Below, piece by piece: positions 45,913-55,765 of a DNA stretch of 64,000 nucleotides. This DNA comes from Blastocatellia bacterium. Lineage in GTDB: Bacteria; Acidobacteriota; Blastocatellia; UBA7656. Position numbers and translations under genes: made by a program. How positions within the stretch are numbered: the stretch's first letter is position 1; each line of letters begins with the position of its first letter. The notes beneath the pieces were generated by a model. It ran no database searches, was not told where the DNA came from, and saw only the letters and a list, made by a program, of their open reading frames with translations. Where the stretch lies: NCBI GenBank assembly GCA_035275065.1, contig DATENM010000017.1, forward strand, positions 1-64,000. The letters run 5' to 3'.

Positions 45913-45918
45913 ATTATA
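45913..45918 (-). promoter_or_regulatory. Candidate -10 element upstream of the A-type carrier gene
   Basis: Minus-strand TATAAT ending about 65 bases before the start at 45847. No good -35 is 16-18 bases upstream, so the call is weak. Confidence 0.3.
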
Positions 45919-45946
45919 GCGTAAATCGCCCGGGCTGGGGAATCTT

Positions 45947-47053
45947 CTAAACTGCAAATCGGTCGCCGCGGTTGTCGCTCAGGTTGATCACCGGCAGGCC
46001 GGCTCCCTTAATGGCTTGCAAACTGATCTGAGTCGCGACATGTTCAGCGATCTCGCGGAATGCAGCCGCCTGCAAGCTGTCCGGCGCGCCGACGACAATC
46101 GGTACGCCTGCGTCTCCGCCCTCACGTACCGCGACAGAGAGAGGCACCTGCCCGAGAAGCGAGACATTGAAGCGGCCAGCCAGTTCAGCGCCGCCGCCGG
46201 TTCCAAAAATGGCGTGCCGGGTCGAGCAATTCTCACAAACAAAATAGCTCATGTTCTCGACAACCCCGAGCACAGGAATATGGACTTGCTCGAACATATT
46301 GATCGCCTTGCGGACATCGGCCATGGCGACCTCCTGGGGTGTCGTAACCACGACAGCCCCCTGAACCGGGACCAGTTGCGCCAAACTCAACTGCGCATCG
46401 CCTGTACCAGGTGGCATATCAACGATAAGATAATCCAGTTCCCCCCATTCAACATCATAAAGAAACTGCCGCACCGCCGTATGCAACATCGGGCCTCGCC
46501 AAACGACGGGCCGATCACCGGGATTCAGAAAACCCAGCGACATCACTTTAATGCCGTGAGCCGTGTTCGGCAGCAACATCTGTCCGTGAACCCGCGGCTG
46601 CTCGTTTACGCCGACCATGATGGGCACGTTCGGACCATAAACGTCCGTGTCAAGCAATCCAACCTGCGCTCCCGCCTGCGCCAGAGCGACGGCCAGATTG
46701 ACGGCAACGGTTGACTTACCGACGCCGCCTTTTCCAGAGCTTACGGCGATGATGTTTTTTACCCCCGGCACAGACTGCTTTCCTTCGGCAGACTTTCCGG
46801 CAGTAACTTCCCAGCCCGTTTCGATCTCCACGGGCGGGGATCCCCCAAGGCTCAGGATCGCATCCCGTGCTGCTTGTTCAAGTAAAGCTTGTGCTGATGG
46901 GGATGGGCGATTCAGAATCAACTTGAACCGGACGGCGTTATTATCAGCATCTAAATCCCTTACGAAATCGAGCGCCACAATATCGCGGTTAAGCCAAGGG
47001 TCCTTAACCGTTCGTAGCGCTTTAAGAACCTGTTCGATGTTCATTCCTGCCAT
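45947..47053 (-). CDS. apbC: Mrp/ApbC-family Fe-S scaffold P-loop ATPase
   Basis: 368 residues. An N-terminal MIP18/DUF59 domain (about 1-80, VLKALRTVKDPWLNRDIVAL) is followed by the P-loop domain with deviant Walker A SSGKGGVGKSTVAVNLA. The C-terminal part has the Fe-S binding pair CENC (NMSYFVCENCSTRH), as in ApbC/Nbp35-type proteins, and GTGGGAELA. It transfers Fe-S clusters using ATP. The neighbours (A-type carrier, YgfZ) fit this job. The start MAGMNIEQ at 47053 could be the internal Met 4. Gap 47054-47392 upstream has no gene I can support. Confidence 0.9.
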   Translation of the reverse strand: MAGMNIEQVLKALRTVKDPWLNRDIVALDFVRDLDADNNAVRFKLILNRPSPSAQALLEQAARDAILSLGGSPPVEIETGWEVTAGKSAEGKQSVPGVKNIIAVSSGKGGVGKSTVAVNLAVALAQAGAQVGLLDTDVYGPNVPIMVGVNEQPRVHGQMLLPNTAHGIKVMSLGFLNPGDRPVVWRGPMLHTAVRQFLYDVEWGELDYLIVDMPPGTGDAQLSLAQLVPVQGAVVVTTPQEVAMADVRKAINMFEQVHIPVLGVVENMSYFVCENCSTRHAIFGTGGGAELAGRFNVSLLGQVPLSVAVREGGDAGVPIVVGAPDSLQAAAFREIAEHVATQISLQAIKGAGLPVINLSDNRGDRFAV

Positions 47054-47392
47054 TGATCGAAGCTCCAGTATAGTCTCAAGCCGTGGGACTGGTCATATCC
47101 AGCTGTGTAAAAGAAGAACCTTTAAGACGCAACTTGAAAGGCATCACGAATCGAATACATAGCTTGCTTCAGGCTGATTCTGACCATGAAAAAGCATTCT
47201 ATGCGGTGCGCGATTCAATTCAATTTCAACATTTCTCTTACCGCCTACATCGTAGAAAGCGGTATAGGTTTTGTCAACCAAACGACCTCTCACACTGGCT
47301 GGGCATTTATACATTAAAAAGACACGGACGGCGGACAGCTTAACGCCTGCGGGAATGCTTACCCGTAGCCGACAGCTAAAGATTGGCGTGAG

Positions 47393-48277
47393 CTAGGCAC
47401 GCGGATGGAACTGTTTATAGATATGCTTCAATCTTTCATTGGTAATGTGGGTGTAGATCTGCGTCGTGCTGATGTCAGAATGGCCAAGCATGAGTTGAAC
47501 AGAACGCAGGTCGGCGCCATTTTCGAGCAAGTGCGTGGCAAAGCTGTGGCGCAACAGATGCGGCGTGATATGGCCAATTTTGGCGCGATTCCCATATGCG
47601 ACAATCATCTTCCAGAAAGCTTGCCGGCTGACGGCTGATCCTGACGGGTTCAAAAAGAGCAACGGCGAAGTCTGATCCTTTAGCCAGCGACTGCGAACCT
47701 CTAAATAACGGCGTAGCCACCCGATGGCGCTCTGTCCCAGAGGCACCGTGCGCTCTTTACTCCCCTTCCCTAATGTCGTCAAGAAACCCATTTCAAGATT
47801 CACATCAGTAACCTTAAGGCTGACCAGTTCGGATACTCGCAGACCGGTCGCGTAGAGGACCTCCAACATGGCCTTGTCGCGCAACCCTGTGTCCATCGCC
47901 GTATCGGGCGCATCGAGCAGGCGCTCGACTTCTTCGGCGATCAGAAATTTAGGCAGCGATTGCCACGATTTCGGCGATTCGAGATTGACGCTCGGGTCGC
48001 GCTTCAGTATCCCATCGAGCACAAGATACTTGAAGAAGCTGCGGACCGTCACCAGGGCTCTGGCGATGCTCTTGGCCTCAAGCCCCTGCTGGTTCAGGTG
48101 CTGCATAAACCGCATCAGGTCGTCGCGCTCTAGCGAGAGCAACCCTTTCCCTGATTGCTGGGCGAACGCCGACAGCTTATCAAGATCGCTACGATATGCC
48201 AGCAGCGTGTTTGCAGAGAGTCCGCGCTCAACCCGCAGATAATTAAAAAAACGGCTTTCTATGTCCTTTATCATCAT
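47393..48277 (-). CDS. xerD: Tyrosine recombinase XerD
   Basis: 294 residues. The SAM-like N-domain (about 5-90, FFNYLRVERGLSANTLLAYRSDL) is followed by the catalytic domain: Arg in ATGLRVSELVSLK, His-x-x-Arg in HLLRHSFATHLLENG, His in LMLGHSDIST, and the nucleophile Tyr in QIYTHI. Length is standard. XerD with XerC resolves chromosome dimers at dif. Presence of the whole Arg/Lys/His/Arg/His/Tyr set suggests an active enzyme. XerC is not in the window. It is divergent from lpxD; ATG 48274 is an alternative start. Confidence 0.93.
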   Translation of the reverse strand: MMIKDIESRFFNYLRVERGLSANTLLAYRSDLDKLSAFAQQSGKGLLSLERDDLMRFMQHLNQQGLEAKSIARALVTVRSFFKYLVLDGILKRDPSVNLESPKSWQSLPKFLIAEEVERLLDAPDTAMDTGLRDKAMLEVLYATGLRVSELVSLKVTDVNLEMGFLTTLGKGSKERTVPLGQSAIGWLRRYLEVRSRWLKDQTSPLLFLNPSGSAVSRQAFWKMIVAYGNRAKIGHITPHLLRHSFATHLLENGADLRSVQLMLGHSDISTTQIYTHITNERLKHIYKQFHPRA

Positions 48278-48378
48278 GTTCCTGCCCAGAATGGTTGACT
48301 CAGCAAACGACGATTTGACATATTCTAAACGAATCGCGACAAAAACAACACGGCGGCGCGGGCCGAGTCAAATTTGCC

Positions 48379-48387
48379 TGTTATAAT
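48379..48387 (+). promoter_or_regulatory. Extended -10 promoter for lpxD
   Basis: TGTTATAAT (48379-48387) is an extended -10 with TGn before TATAAT, leaving a 62-base leader to the lpxD start at 48449. No -35 at the right distance; TTGACA at 48315-48320 is too far. Confidence 0.5.
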
Positions 48388-48448
48388 CAGAATGCGGCTG
48401 ATTGATCGCCTCGCCGCCCCGGATTGGAATAAAGGGCCGACAAAGCGA

Positions 48449-49486
48449 ATGGAATTAAGTGAGGTAGCAGAAAAACTCGGCTGTGCCCTGCGCGGCGAAG
48501 GCGGAGTACAAATTAAAGGATTGGCCACAATCGAACGGGCTCGGGTGGGCGACCTGAGTTTTTTGACCAACCCAAAATATTATAAGGCGGCGCGCGATTC
48601 TCAGGCTTCGGCGCTCATCGTCGGGCCCGACAGTCCGCCACTTGACGTGCCAACACTGGTTCATCCAAACCCCTATCTCATCTTCGCCAAAGCCATCGAG
48701 TTTTTTCATCAACCCTCGCGCCCGCCGGCCAGCGTCCACCCGACGGCTTGGATCGCCGACACCGCACAGATCGGCAAAGGGGTAACGATTGGGGCTTATG
48801 CGGTCGTCGGCAACGAAGCAGTGATCGATGACGAAGTTGAAATCCGTGAACACTGTGTAATCTACCCGCGTGCCCATGTGGGGGCGCAGACACTGCTGCA
48901 TTCCGGAGTGACCTTACGCGAGGACGTGGTCATCGGTAAACGATGCATCATCCAGAATCATGCGGTCATTGGCGGCGATGGTTTCGGCTTTGCGAAAGAC
49001 GATCAGGGACAGTGGTATAAAATCCCCCAGGTCGGCAGAGTGATCATTGAAGATGACGTGGAGATCGGCGCTTGCTCAACCATTGATCGGGCAGCCCTGG
49101 ACGAAACCCTCATTCGGTCACATACCAAAATTGATAACCTGGTGCAGATCGGGCATGGCTCAACGGTTGGAACCAATTGTCTGATTGCTTCCCAGGTCGG
49201 ACTTGCGGGCACAACGACTGTCGGCAACAACGTTATCCTCGCGGGGCAGGTGGGCGCCGCGGGTCATCTGACCATCGGCGACGGCGTCATCGCCATTGCC
49301 CAAACCGGGATTCCGCATTCCGTCGAACCGGGAAAGACGATATCCGGTTCCCCCTTTGTTGACCATAAACTTTGGTTGAAAGCTTCGGCCATTTACGCCA
49401 AACTTCCAGAGATGTATAAAACGCTGCGCAGTCTGGAACAAAGAGCAAAGATTCTCGAAGCACAGCTTAAAGTAAAATTCGAATAG
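48449..49486 (+). CDS. lpxD: UDP-3-O-(3-hydroxyacyl)glucosamine N-acyltransferase
   Basis: 345 residues from ATG 48449 (MELSEVAEKLG is the usual LpxD opening; the frame runs upstream through the promoter). The N-terminal uridine domain (1-100, KGLATIERARVGDLSFL) leads to a long left-handed beta helix with hexapeptide repeats (WIADTAQIGKGVTIGAY, AVVGNEAVIDDEVEIREH). The catalytic His is in DNLVQIGHGSTVG. The C-terminal helix ends YKTLRSLEQRAKILEAQLKV. It adds the second acyl chain in lipid A biosynthesis, so the cell has an LPS-type outer membrane. lpxA/fabZ are not adjacent. Confidence 0.93.
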   Translation: MELSEVAEKLGCALRGEGGVQIKGLATIERARVGDLSFLTNPKYYKAARDSQASALIVGPDSPPLDVPTLVHPNPYLIFAKAIEFFHQPSRPPASVHPTAWIADTAQIGKGVTIGAYAVVGNEAVIDDEVEIREHCVIYPRAHVGAQTLLHSGVTLREDVVIGKRCIIQNHAVIGGDGFGFAKDDQGQWYKIPQVGRVIIEDDVEIGACSTIDRAALDETLIRSHTKIDNLVQIGHGSTVGTNCLIASQVGLAGTTTVGNNVILAGQVGAAGHLTIGDGVIAIAQTGIPHSVEPGKTISGSPFVDHKLWLKASAIYAKLPEMYKTLRSLEQRAKILEAQLKVKFE

Positions 49487-49532
49487 CTAACGAAAAATTA
49501 AAATCATTATTTTAAGAACTTAGAAAGGTATT

Positions 49533-50087
49533 ATGAACGTAAAACTTGAAGATCAAACATCTGAAGTGAAAATTAAAGACTTAAAGGAAAAGGCTGAAAA
49601 GATCCTCTCCATTGTGCCAGCCGAACACCTGAGAGGCCTTTCCAAGCTGGTTTTTGCTGATCTGGTGGCCGAACCGCGGCTGACGGCGGCCCAACGATCA
49701 ACTCTGCCGGCGCTTTATCATCCGAAGGTGCCAGGCCAACTCGCATGGGCAGAAATCGCCACTTCCGTACTCGCTCCAAAGCGCAAATTCCCGCAAAATA
49801 TGCTGACCAGGCTGGCGCTGAAATCAAACATGGCGCAAGTTCTGCTCTCACTCGTCGCTCAGCACTATTACCTGACCTTGTCGAAAGGGATCAAGAAAAA
49901 TCAACTTGAGATTGAGTGCCGAAAATACGTCGAGAAGTATTTTGAGAAGTGGCGTGAGCAGCAGGGCGGTTTGCGAGTCCGTTTGTTGAAACCTTTTAAA
50001 CCTCAGCTCGACCGCATGGCCAAGCGTCTGGCGAAGCGCTACAGAGAGGAAAGCGCCAAACAACCGTCAGCCCGGAAATCCGGCTAA
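49533..50087 (+). CDS. Unknown basic protein convergent with parB
   Basis: 184 residues. I recognise no family. It starts with an acidic N-terminus ([20 protein letters not shown]), then is strongly basic and helical, with [40 protein letters not shown] and a Lys/Arg-rich end ([20 protein letters not shown]). No membrane segment. The upstream 45 bases are very AT-rich and hold AGAAAGG. The stop overlaps the ParB stop by 4 bases, convergent. Possibly a DNA-associated protein, but this is speculative. Confidence 0.65.
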   Translation: MNVKLEDQTSEVKIKDLKEKAEKILSIVPAEHLRGLSKLVFADLVAEPRLTAAQRSTLPALYHPKVPGQLAWAEIATSVLAPKRKFPQNMLTRLALKSNMAQVLLSLVAQHYYLTLSKGIKKNQLEIECRKYVEKYFEKWREQQGGLRVRLLKPFKPQLDRMAKRLAKRYREESAKQPSARKSG

Positions 50088-50908
50088 TCTATTCTCTCCA
50101 GGTCATCTATGGCTGCGAGCAGGGCGCTGTGAATGTCTTCCTTGGAGGCTCGCGATTTCTTGAATTTGAGTTGCAACGACCAAGACTGGTTCGGCGCTTT
50201 GCACTTATAGACAAAGCCCGGCTCTTTTTTCGCTTTGCCTTTTCGCGCGACGCGCGCCTCGTCGCGGGTCAGGCCGCCGGCCCGAATAGTGCCGACAAAA
50301 TTCCGCATTTCATCTTCCGTCGGCTGTCTAACTACTTGCAAAAGGAGGGATTTAGAAGAAATGTCGGCGCGCCGACATAGGGCTCGAACGTCCGCGGGCA
50401 TTGCCGCAAGCGAGAGCGATTCGGTGATCGTCGTACGCGATTTGCCGATCTTGGCGGCGATCTCTTCGTGGGTATAGCCGAAGCGCTCGGACAAGGCTCG
50501 CAAGCCATCGGCCTCCTCAAAAGCGGTCAAATCTTTACGCTGGAGGTTCTCGATGAGCGAGATTTCGGCCACATCTCGATCATCGACATCCATCTCGATG
50601 CAGGGCAGCTCGTTCAGCCCGACTTCGAGGCTGGCACGGTAACGTCGCTCGCCGCTGATAATCATAAACCGCCCGCCGACATCGCTAGGGCGCACTAGGA
50701 GCGGTTCAAGGACCCCCTTCTCTCTTATAGACGCCACCAACTCTGTAAGATCGCCGATCTCAACCCTGGGCTGATTGGGATTCGGCGCCAGCTTGTCTAT
50801 GGGGATCATTCTGCCGACTGGCGCGCCGGCGCTTTTGCTGGTGAGCAATTCGACGTAATGAGCGTCATGGCGCAGCTTAAAATTGTTCGGTAACCCTCGT
50901 TTAGACAC
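50084..50908 (-). CDS. parB: ParB/Spo0J chromosome-partition protein
   Basis: 274 residues. The CTP-binding N-domain has [19 protein letters not shown] and [14 protein letters not shown], the GERRxR motif that binds CTP. The helix-turn-helix centre reads [21 protein letters not shown], followed by [19 protein letters not shown]-terminal dimer domain ends the protein. ParB spreads from parS sites and loads SMC. It overlaps the parA stop (8 bases), the standard parAB order. I saw no parS palindrome (GTTTCACGTGAAAC) in the window. Confidence 0.92.
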   Translation of the reverse strand: MSKRGLPNNFKLRHDAHYVELLTSKSAGAPVGRMIPIDKLAPNPNQPRVEIGDLTELVASIREKGVLEPLLVRPSDVGGRFMIISGERRYRASLEVGLNELPCIEMDVDDRDVAEISLIENLQRKDLTAFEEADGLRALSERFGYTHEEIAAKIGKSRTTITESLSLAAMPADVRALCRRADISSKSLLLQVVRQPTEDEMRNFVGTIRAGGLTRDEARVARKGKAKKEPGFVYKCKAPNQSWSLQLKFKKSRASKEDIHSALLAAIDDLERID

Positions 50909-51656
50909 GGCGCATCACCTCTGCACACAGGTTGGAGTATTCGGCAGCCCCGCTAGAGTTAGGGGCAAATGTAAAGATCGTCTCTTTGTAGGCGGGGCTT
51001 TCTTCAAGACGGACGGATTTGCTAATTACGGTCTCAAATACTTTATCCCCAAAGACGGCTCTGATCTGTTCTTGAATATCTTTAGCCAGCGTCGTGCGCT
51101 TATCAAGCAGCGTAATTACCACACCGAGTACCTGTAATCGAGGGTTGGGGCGCGCTTTAACCTTCTCAACGGTTTCAAGCAGATCGTCCGTGCCTTCAAG
51201 GGCAAAATAAGAAGGTTGAATGGGCACAATCAGATAGTCGGCGGCAACCAGTGCATTCACGGTGATCAGGCCAAGGGTTGGTGGCGTATCGATCAAGACG
51301 CAGTCATAAGCCTTAATGGTTCCTTCGAGGCGATCTTTCAGGCGAAAGGGGGCATCAAATTCGCCGAGTAATTTGCTCTCAAATTTTGCAAGGTTGATCC
51401 GCGCCGGTAAGAGATCAAGCGTGGCGATTGAGGTTTTTTTGATCACCGCTTCCGGCGTGATGTCGGTGTCGGTCAACAGGTCGTAAATCGAATACTCGAT
51501 GGTATTATGGTCGAGAAAAGTCAGCGAGCTATTGCCCTGCGGGTCGAGGTCAATCAGAAGAACCCGTTTGCCTGTGAGGGCCAATGCCGCTGAAAGGTTA
51601 ATTGCCGTTGTCGTCTTGCCGACTCCGCCTTTTTGATTGGCTATAGCGATAACCAT
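50901..51656 (-). CDS. parA: ParA/Soj chromosome-partition ATPase
   Basis: 251 residues with deviant Walker [19 protein letters not shown], switch I-type DLDPQGNSS, and Walker B-type [11 protein letters not shown]. It binds DNA as an ATP dimer and positions ParB-parS complexes. parB follows with an overlap. It is the standard chromosomal Soj type rather than a plasmid form (no N-terminal HTH). Divergent from the bifunctional nuclease gene at 51817. Confidence 0.95.
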   Translation of the reverse strand: MVIAIANQKGGVGKTTTAINLSAALALTGKRVLLIDLDPQGNSSLTFLDHNTIEYSIYDLLTDTDITPEAVIKKTSIATLDLLPARINLAKFESKLLGEFDAPFRLKDRLEGTIKAYDCVLIDTPPTLGLITVNALVAADYLIVPIQPSYFALEGTDDLLETVEKVKARPNPRLQVLGVVITLLDKRTTLAKDIQEQIRAVFGDKVFETVISKSVRLEESPAYKETIFTFAPNSSGAAEYSNLCAEVMRRV

Positions 51657-51816
51657 GCCTGACCGCCCTCCTGCGAAAGCCTCTGCATCCTAATGCGAAG
51701 TCAGGAGACTGTCAAGCATGCAGCGAGAGCGAGAAGGGCAGTGATGGACTTTAGAGAAGGGTTATGCTTAAATACTGGCCGGGTCGGTGGGCAACATTCG
51801 GAAGGGACCATAGGCG

Positions 51817-52290
51817 ATGGAAATCGAAATGAAAATCCGCGGGCTGATGATGGATCCATCAGCTAACACGCCGATCATCATCCTGAAGGATGTGAATGGC
51901 GAATCACTGCTGCCGATCTGGGTCGGCGCCTTTGAAGCGAACGCCATTGCCACCGAAATCGAAAAACTCTCATCTCAGCGTCCGATGACGCATGACCTTT
52001 TAAAGAATGTCATCTGGGAGCTTGGGGCAGCCATCAGGCGGATAGTGATTACCGATTTGCAGCACAACACGTTTTTTGCGGTGATTGAAATGCTGCGTGA
52101 AGACCAGTTAATCACCGTTGATGCCAGGCCCAGCGATGCCATTGCGTTGGCCTTGCGAGTTGATTGCCCGATCTACGTAAACGAAGAAGTCATCAAGAAC
52201 TCTAGCGCGACGATTACCGAAGAGCCTGCGGTCGAAGATGAAGAATGGCCCGATGATTTTGCGGATGATTCGAGCGGCTACAAAATGTAA
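51817..52290 (+). CDS. Bifunctional nuclease family (BFN, DUF151) protein
   Basis: 157 residues. The BFN domain covers almost all of it: MEIEMKIRGLMMDPSANTPI, LPIWVGAFEANAIATEIE, MTHDLLKNVIWELGAAIRRI and DARPSDAIALALRVDCPIYV. An acidic C-terminal tail (EEPAVEDEEWPDDFADD) follows. Plant BFN proteins have RNase/DNase activity; bacterial roles are not settled. It precedes ssb by 100 bases on the same strand and may be part of a nucleic-acid-handling unit. Confidence 0.9.
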   Translation: MEIEMKIRGLMMDPSANTPIIILKDVNGESLLPIWVGAFEANAIATEIEKLSSQRPMTHDLLKNVIWELGAAIRRIVITDLQHNTFFAVIEMLREDQLITVDARPSDAIALALRVDCPIYVNEEVIKNSSATITEEPAVEDEEWPDDFADDSSGYKM

Positions 52291-52390
52291 GCCGCCGAAT
52301 CAAAACGAAGGGTGAACAAGGGCCAGATCGCCCGTAATCGGCAAAAAGATCATCACCACCCACTTCCCCAGACGCAACGGAGGAAAACCC

Positions 52391-52822
52391 ATGGCTTCGT
52401 TCAACAAGATTATCGTGGTCGGCTATCTCGGCAGGGACCCGGAATTGCGCTATACGCAGGACGGCACGGCGGTGTGCAATTTCAGTGTGGCGACGACCGA
52501 ACGACGCAAGGATCGCAACGGCGAGATGCAAGACGTGACGACCTGGTTTCGCGTCAATGTCTGGCGGCGTCAGGCTGAGGTGGCCAGCCAGTACCTCAAG
52601 AAAGGCCGCCAGGTCTACGTCGAAGGGCGCTTGTCGCAAAGCGAGTTTCAAGATCGCGAAGGACAAACCCGGACAACGCTTGAAATCCACGCCAGCGACA
52701 TTCAATTCATTGGAGCGCGCGGCGATGAGGCAGGTGGCGGCGCATCTGAAGCGCCAAAAGTGCGGGCTGAAAGTCCGGCGGCTGCTTCAGGCCCCATTTC
52801 GGATGACGATATTCCCTTTTAA
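52391..52822 (+). CDS. ssb: Single-stranded DNA-binding protein
   Basis: 143 residues. OB-fold N-terminus (MASFNKIIVVGYLGRDPELR, TTWFRVNVWRRQAEVASQYL, KKGRQVYVEGRLSQSEF), then a Gly/Ala/Ser/Pro-rich linker and the acidic tip DDDIPF that recruits partner proteins. GGAGG lies about 8 bases before ATG. It coats single-stranded DNA in replication and repair. Convergent with the sigma-54 activator at 52841. Confidence 0.95.
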   Translation: MASFNKIIVVGYLGRDPELRYTQDGTAVCNFSVATTERRKDRNGEMQDVTTWFRVNVWRRQAEVASQYLKKGRQVYVEGRLSQSEFQDREGQTRTTLEIHASDIQFIGARGDEAGGGASEAPKVRAESPAAASGPISDDDIPF

Positions 52823-52840
52823 TGTCGTCGCTTGAGCCGG

Positions 52841-54244
52841 CTATTCGCTGAAAGTGAAATGTTTAGTCAGGCCAAGGTCCTTAATCTTTTGCTGTAAGCT
52901 TTGGCGGTGAATCCCGAGCATAGCCGCGGCGCGCGTAATGTTTCCCGCCGAACGCTCCAGGCACTTCTCAATGTATTTCCTCTCGAAATCCTTCTTTGCC
53001 TGCTTGAAGTCTTCTCCAATAGATACCACAAGAGCATCTTCAGGCAATTCAACATCTTTTGTTTTCCGTGATTTGCTCAATATTTCTTGAGGCAACACAT
53101 CTGAAGTAATTTGTTCGTTTTCAGCAAGCACGACGGCTCGCTCAATGGTATTCTTTAACTGCCGGATGTTCCCAGGCCAGTTATATTCAAGCAATGCTTT
53201 AACCGTATCGCTCGAAATTCCTAATGGGGAGGAGCGATAAGCCAGAGAGTAGCGTTGAATAAAGGAATCGATGAGCGCCGGGATGTCCGCCTTCCGTTCT
53301 CTGAGAGGCGGCAACTCGATCTGCACGACGCATAGACGATAATACAAATCCTCTCTAAACTTCCCCTGTTCGGCTAGCTTATCTAATTGCTTGTTAGTGG
53401 CACTGATCAGACGAGCATTACTGGTGATCGTTTCATTGCTCCCTAGACGTTGAAATGTTTTGTCCTCTATGACCCGCAGAACCTTCGCCTGCGTTTCTAA
53501 GCCCATGTCTCCGATCTCATCAAGAAAGAGCGTGCCGTTTGCAGCCGCTTCGAACTTGCCGATCCTCTTCCCCGCGGCCCCTGTAAAGGCGCCTTTTTCG
53601 TGGCCGAAAAGTTCCGATTCAATCAACTCATGAGGCATCGCCGCACAATTGACGGCAACGAAAGGCCCACCGCTGACTCGACTGCGCGCGTGAATCTCTC
53701 TGGCCACCTCCTCTTTGCCGGTTCCCGATTCACCTGTGATTAAGACATTGACTTCGGTCTGAGCGACGCGCTCAATCAAGGTAAAGATCTTGTGCATCGC
53801 CTGCGAAGACCCGATCAACCTCCCTAGCGACCCGCCGCCGGCAATCGCTTGCCGAAGACGCTCGTTTTCCGTCCGTAAAGTGTGTGAAGCCGCCGCATTG
53901 CGCACCAGCAGGCGCAGCTCATCAACGTCGAAAGGCTTTGCCAGATAATCAAAGGCGCCGCGCTTGATGGCTTCGACAGCGATGCGCTCGGACCCATGAG
54001 CCGTAATCATAATCACGGAAGGCGCATTGGCGGCGCCGACCACCGAGGGTAGGTAATCAAGCCCCGACTCTGCGGCCAATCGGACATCGAGCAAAACAAC
54101 ACTGATCGGCTGCGAGCCAAGGATATTATCCGCGCCGCTTAAGGTGGCGGCCTCGTGGATTTGGTAGCCCTCTTTTTCCAGCGCCCGCCGCATGCCATAG
54201 CGGGCAGCCGCCTCATCATCAACGATTAGAATGGATGCAGCCAT
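52841..54244 (-). CDS. NtrC-family sigma-54-dependent response regulator (second)
   Basis: 467 residues. Receiver domain with phospho-Asp53 (VVLLDVRLA) and Lys in YLAKPF; AAA+ domain with Walker A GESGTGKE (171-178), sigma-54 loop GAFTGA (218-223), Walker [12 protein letters not shown] and [15 protein letters not shown]-terminal Fis-type helix-turn-helix ([20 protein letters not shown]). The likely cognate sensor is the membrane kinase at 58006-59721 on the same strand, but three genes lie between, so the pairing is inference. Convergent with ssb, 18 bases apart. Confidence 0.95.
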   Translation of the reverse strand: MAASILIVDDEAAARYGMRRALEKEGYQIHEAATLSGADNILGSQPISVVLLDVRLAAESGLDYLPSVVGAANAPSVIMITAHGSERIAVEAIKRGAFDYLAKPFDVDELRLLVRNAAASHTLRTENERLRQAIAGGGSLGRLIGSSQAMHKIFTLIERVAQTEVNVLITGESGTGKEEVAREIHARSRVSGGPFVAVNCAAMPHELIESELFGHEKGAFTGAAGKRIGKFEAAANGTLFLDEIGDMGLETQAKVLRVIEDKTFQRLGSNETITSNARLISATNKQLDKLAEQGKFREDLYYRLCVVQIELPPLRERKADIPALIDSFIQRYSLAYRSSPLGISSDTVKALLEYNWPGNIRQLKNTIERAVVLAENEQITSDVLPQEILSKSRKTKDVELPEDALVVSIGEDFKQAKKDFERKYIEKCLERSAGNITRAAAMLGIHRQSLQQKIKDLGLTKHFTFSE

Positions 54245-54409
54245 CAGCGAATCCCTTCCTTTGCATCATCTCACGGCTTTGGTCTGCCGCTATTCTACAT
54301 CAACTGATCTTGATATGCCGCGATGGATGATACGGATTCCCAGTAACAAACATTATCGGACGGCCAGATAGCGCATCAACCTCTGCGCCTAAACCGCTGC
54401 TCGAAATAG

Positions 54410-55720
54410 CTAATGGGTCAGAATGATTCGTAGGTCGCGAAGATTGTTGCCGGTCGGCCCGGTGACCATTAATCCGCCAGACTCGTTGAACCAGGAGGCC
54501 GTGTCACTCGCCTCGAAATAGGAGAGCAGGCGTGATTTCATCTTCCACTCGTCATCGGTTTGGCCTGCCTTTGCCAGGGCGCCGACCGCAATGCTTCTTC
54601 CATCAATCCCATCGGTGCCACAAGATAAGACCAGAGATTCGGTCGCTAGCGCCTCTTTCATTCTCAAAGCACAATGCAGGGCAAATTCTTGATTACGACC
54701 GCCAAAGCCGCGGCCTCTTACTTTACATGAGACTTCTCCGCCTGACACTACGCAAAGCTTCTCTTTCGGGAAGAGATGGCTCAATTCCACGACCGCAGCA
54801 ATTAAGCGAGCAGCGGTGCGCTCAACCGTTTCTTCACCGTCGCCACGGTCAACCCCAACGCGATAACCGAGTCTTCGCGCTATCCTTTCAGCCGCTTTCA
54901 CAACGTCCCGGTTCTCGCCTAAAAGAATAATATCTATGAGCCCATCAGGGTTTTCTGTCAATCTCAGCCCGGCAGGATAGGAAGGAAAAATAAGCGGTTG
55001 AAAGAGCTTTGGCAGCTTATCCGTTAACTGGTACTTAGCGGCGATTGCTTGAAATCGTTCAGCGCTTTCTACCTCTGGAAAGAGCGGGTTTGAGGCCAGT
55101 GTCTTTATATCGCCTGAATTCACGTCAGAAACGAGCAGCGCCACGGCCCGATTCGCCCGCATCCATTTTCTCAGCTTACCGCCTTTAATCGCTGAAAAAT
55201 GCTTTCTGATAACATTCGTTTCTTCAATAGTTGCGCCGCAGTTGACGAGAATCTGGTTTAATCGCTGCAAATCCTCAAGTGTTATCTCATCCGTTATGGG
55301 GAGTTCGAGAAGAGCGGAACCGCCGCCAGAGATTAGGAAGATCACCAGCGAATCGGCGGGAGAATTTGAAAGCAGTTCGATAGCGCGCTTCCCTGCCCGC
55401 AGGCTTTCCGCGTCAGGGGTGGGATGACCGGCAACGATGACCTCTGACTTGAGCGAAAGCGGCGCTCGCCGATTGGTGACCAGAAGACCGCGAGTCAAGC
55501 GATTACCGAGAAGCGATTCGATGGCCTCGCCCATTTGCAGGCTCGCCTTGCCCAGACCAATCAAGATCACTTCGGAGAAATACCCCAGGTCAATGGCCTT
55601 TTCGTCAAACCATAGCCATTCGCCGTCAAGCCTGACACGCCTGCGAATACTGGCCTGCAAGTCGACGGCGCCGAGGGTTTCAAAGAAGATGGTGCGGGCG
55701 GCTTTTTCCAGGTCGTTCAT
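54410..55720 (-). CDS. gckA: Glycerate 2-kinase (GckA/DUF4147 type)
   Basis: 436 residues. Motifs of the MOFRL/DUF4147 glycerate kinases: VILIGLGKASLQMG, VAGHPTPDAESLRAG, FLISGGGSALLELP, ETNVIRKHFSAIKGG, VSDVNSGDIKTLASNP, GGEVSCKVRGRGFGGRNQEF, and CGTDGIDGRSIAVGAL. It phosphorylates glycerate to 2-phosphoglycerate. No neighbours point to a pathway. Upstream, 45 bases separate it from the PGB protein's stop at 55766, so co-transcription is possible. ATG 55720 lacks a strong ribosome site. Confidence 0.92.
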   Translation of the reverse strand: MNDLEKAARTIFFETLGAVDLQASIRRRVRLDGEWLWFDEKAIDLGYFSEVILIGLGKASLQMGEAIESLLGNRLTRGLLVTNRRAPLSLKSEVIVAGHPTPDAESLRAGKRAIELLSNSPADSLVIFLISGGGSALLELPITDEITLEDLQRLNQILVNCGATIEETNVIRKHFSAIKGGKLRKWMRANRAVALLVSDVNSGDIKTLASNPLFPEVESAERFQAIAAKYQLTDKLPKLFQPLIFPSYPAGLRLTENPDGLIDIILLGENRDVVKAAERIARRLGYRVGVDRGDGEETVERTAARLIAAVVELSHLFPKEKLCVVSGGEVSCKVRGRGFGGRNQEFALHCALRMKEALATESLVLSCGTDGIDGRSIAVGALAKAGQTDDEWKMKSRLLSYFEASDTASWFNESGGLMVTGPTGNNLRDLRIILTH

Positions 55721-55765
55721 AAACAGCCCGGCGCGGTGCCTTCAACCCATCAAGAGTCCAGCAGC

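Noticed and set aside
47083..47343. Possible 86-residue gene in the 47054-47392 gap
   Set aside because: No ribosome site, no recognisable composition, and a low-complexity Arg/His-rich tail. I see no other gene or RNA in this gap.
48315..48343. TTGACA at 48315 as the lpxD -35
   Set aside because: The -10 position 17 bases on reads GACAAA; the extended -10 at 48379 is a better candidate.
49533..51816. parS site near parAB
   Set aside because: I did not see the GTTTCACGTGAAAC palindrome or a close variant in the window.
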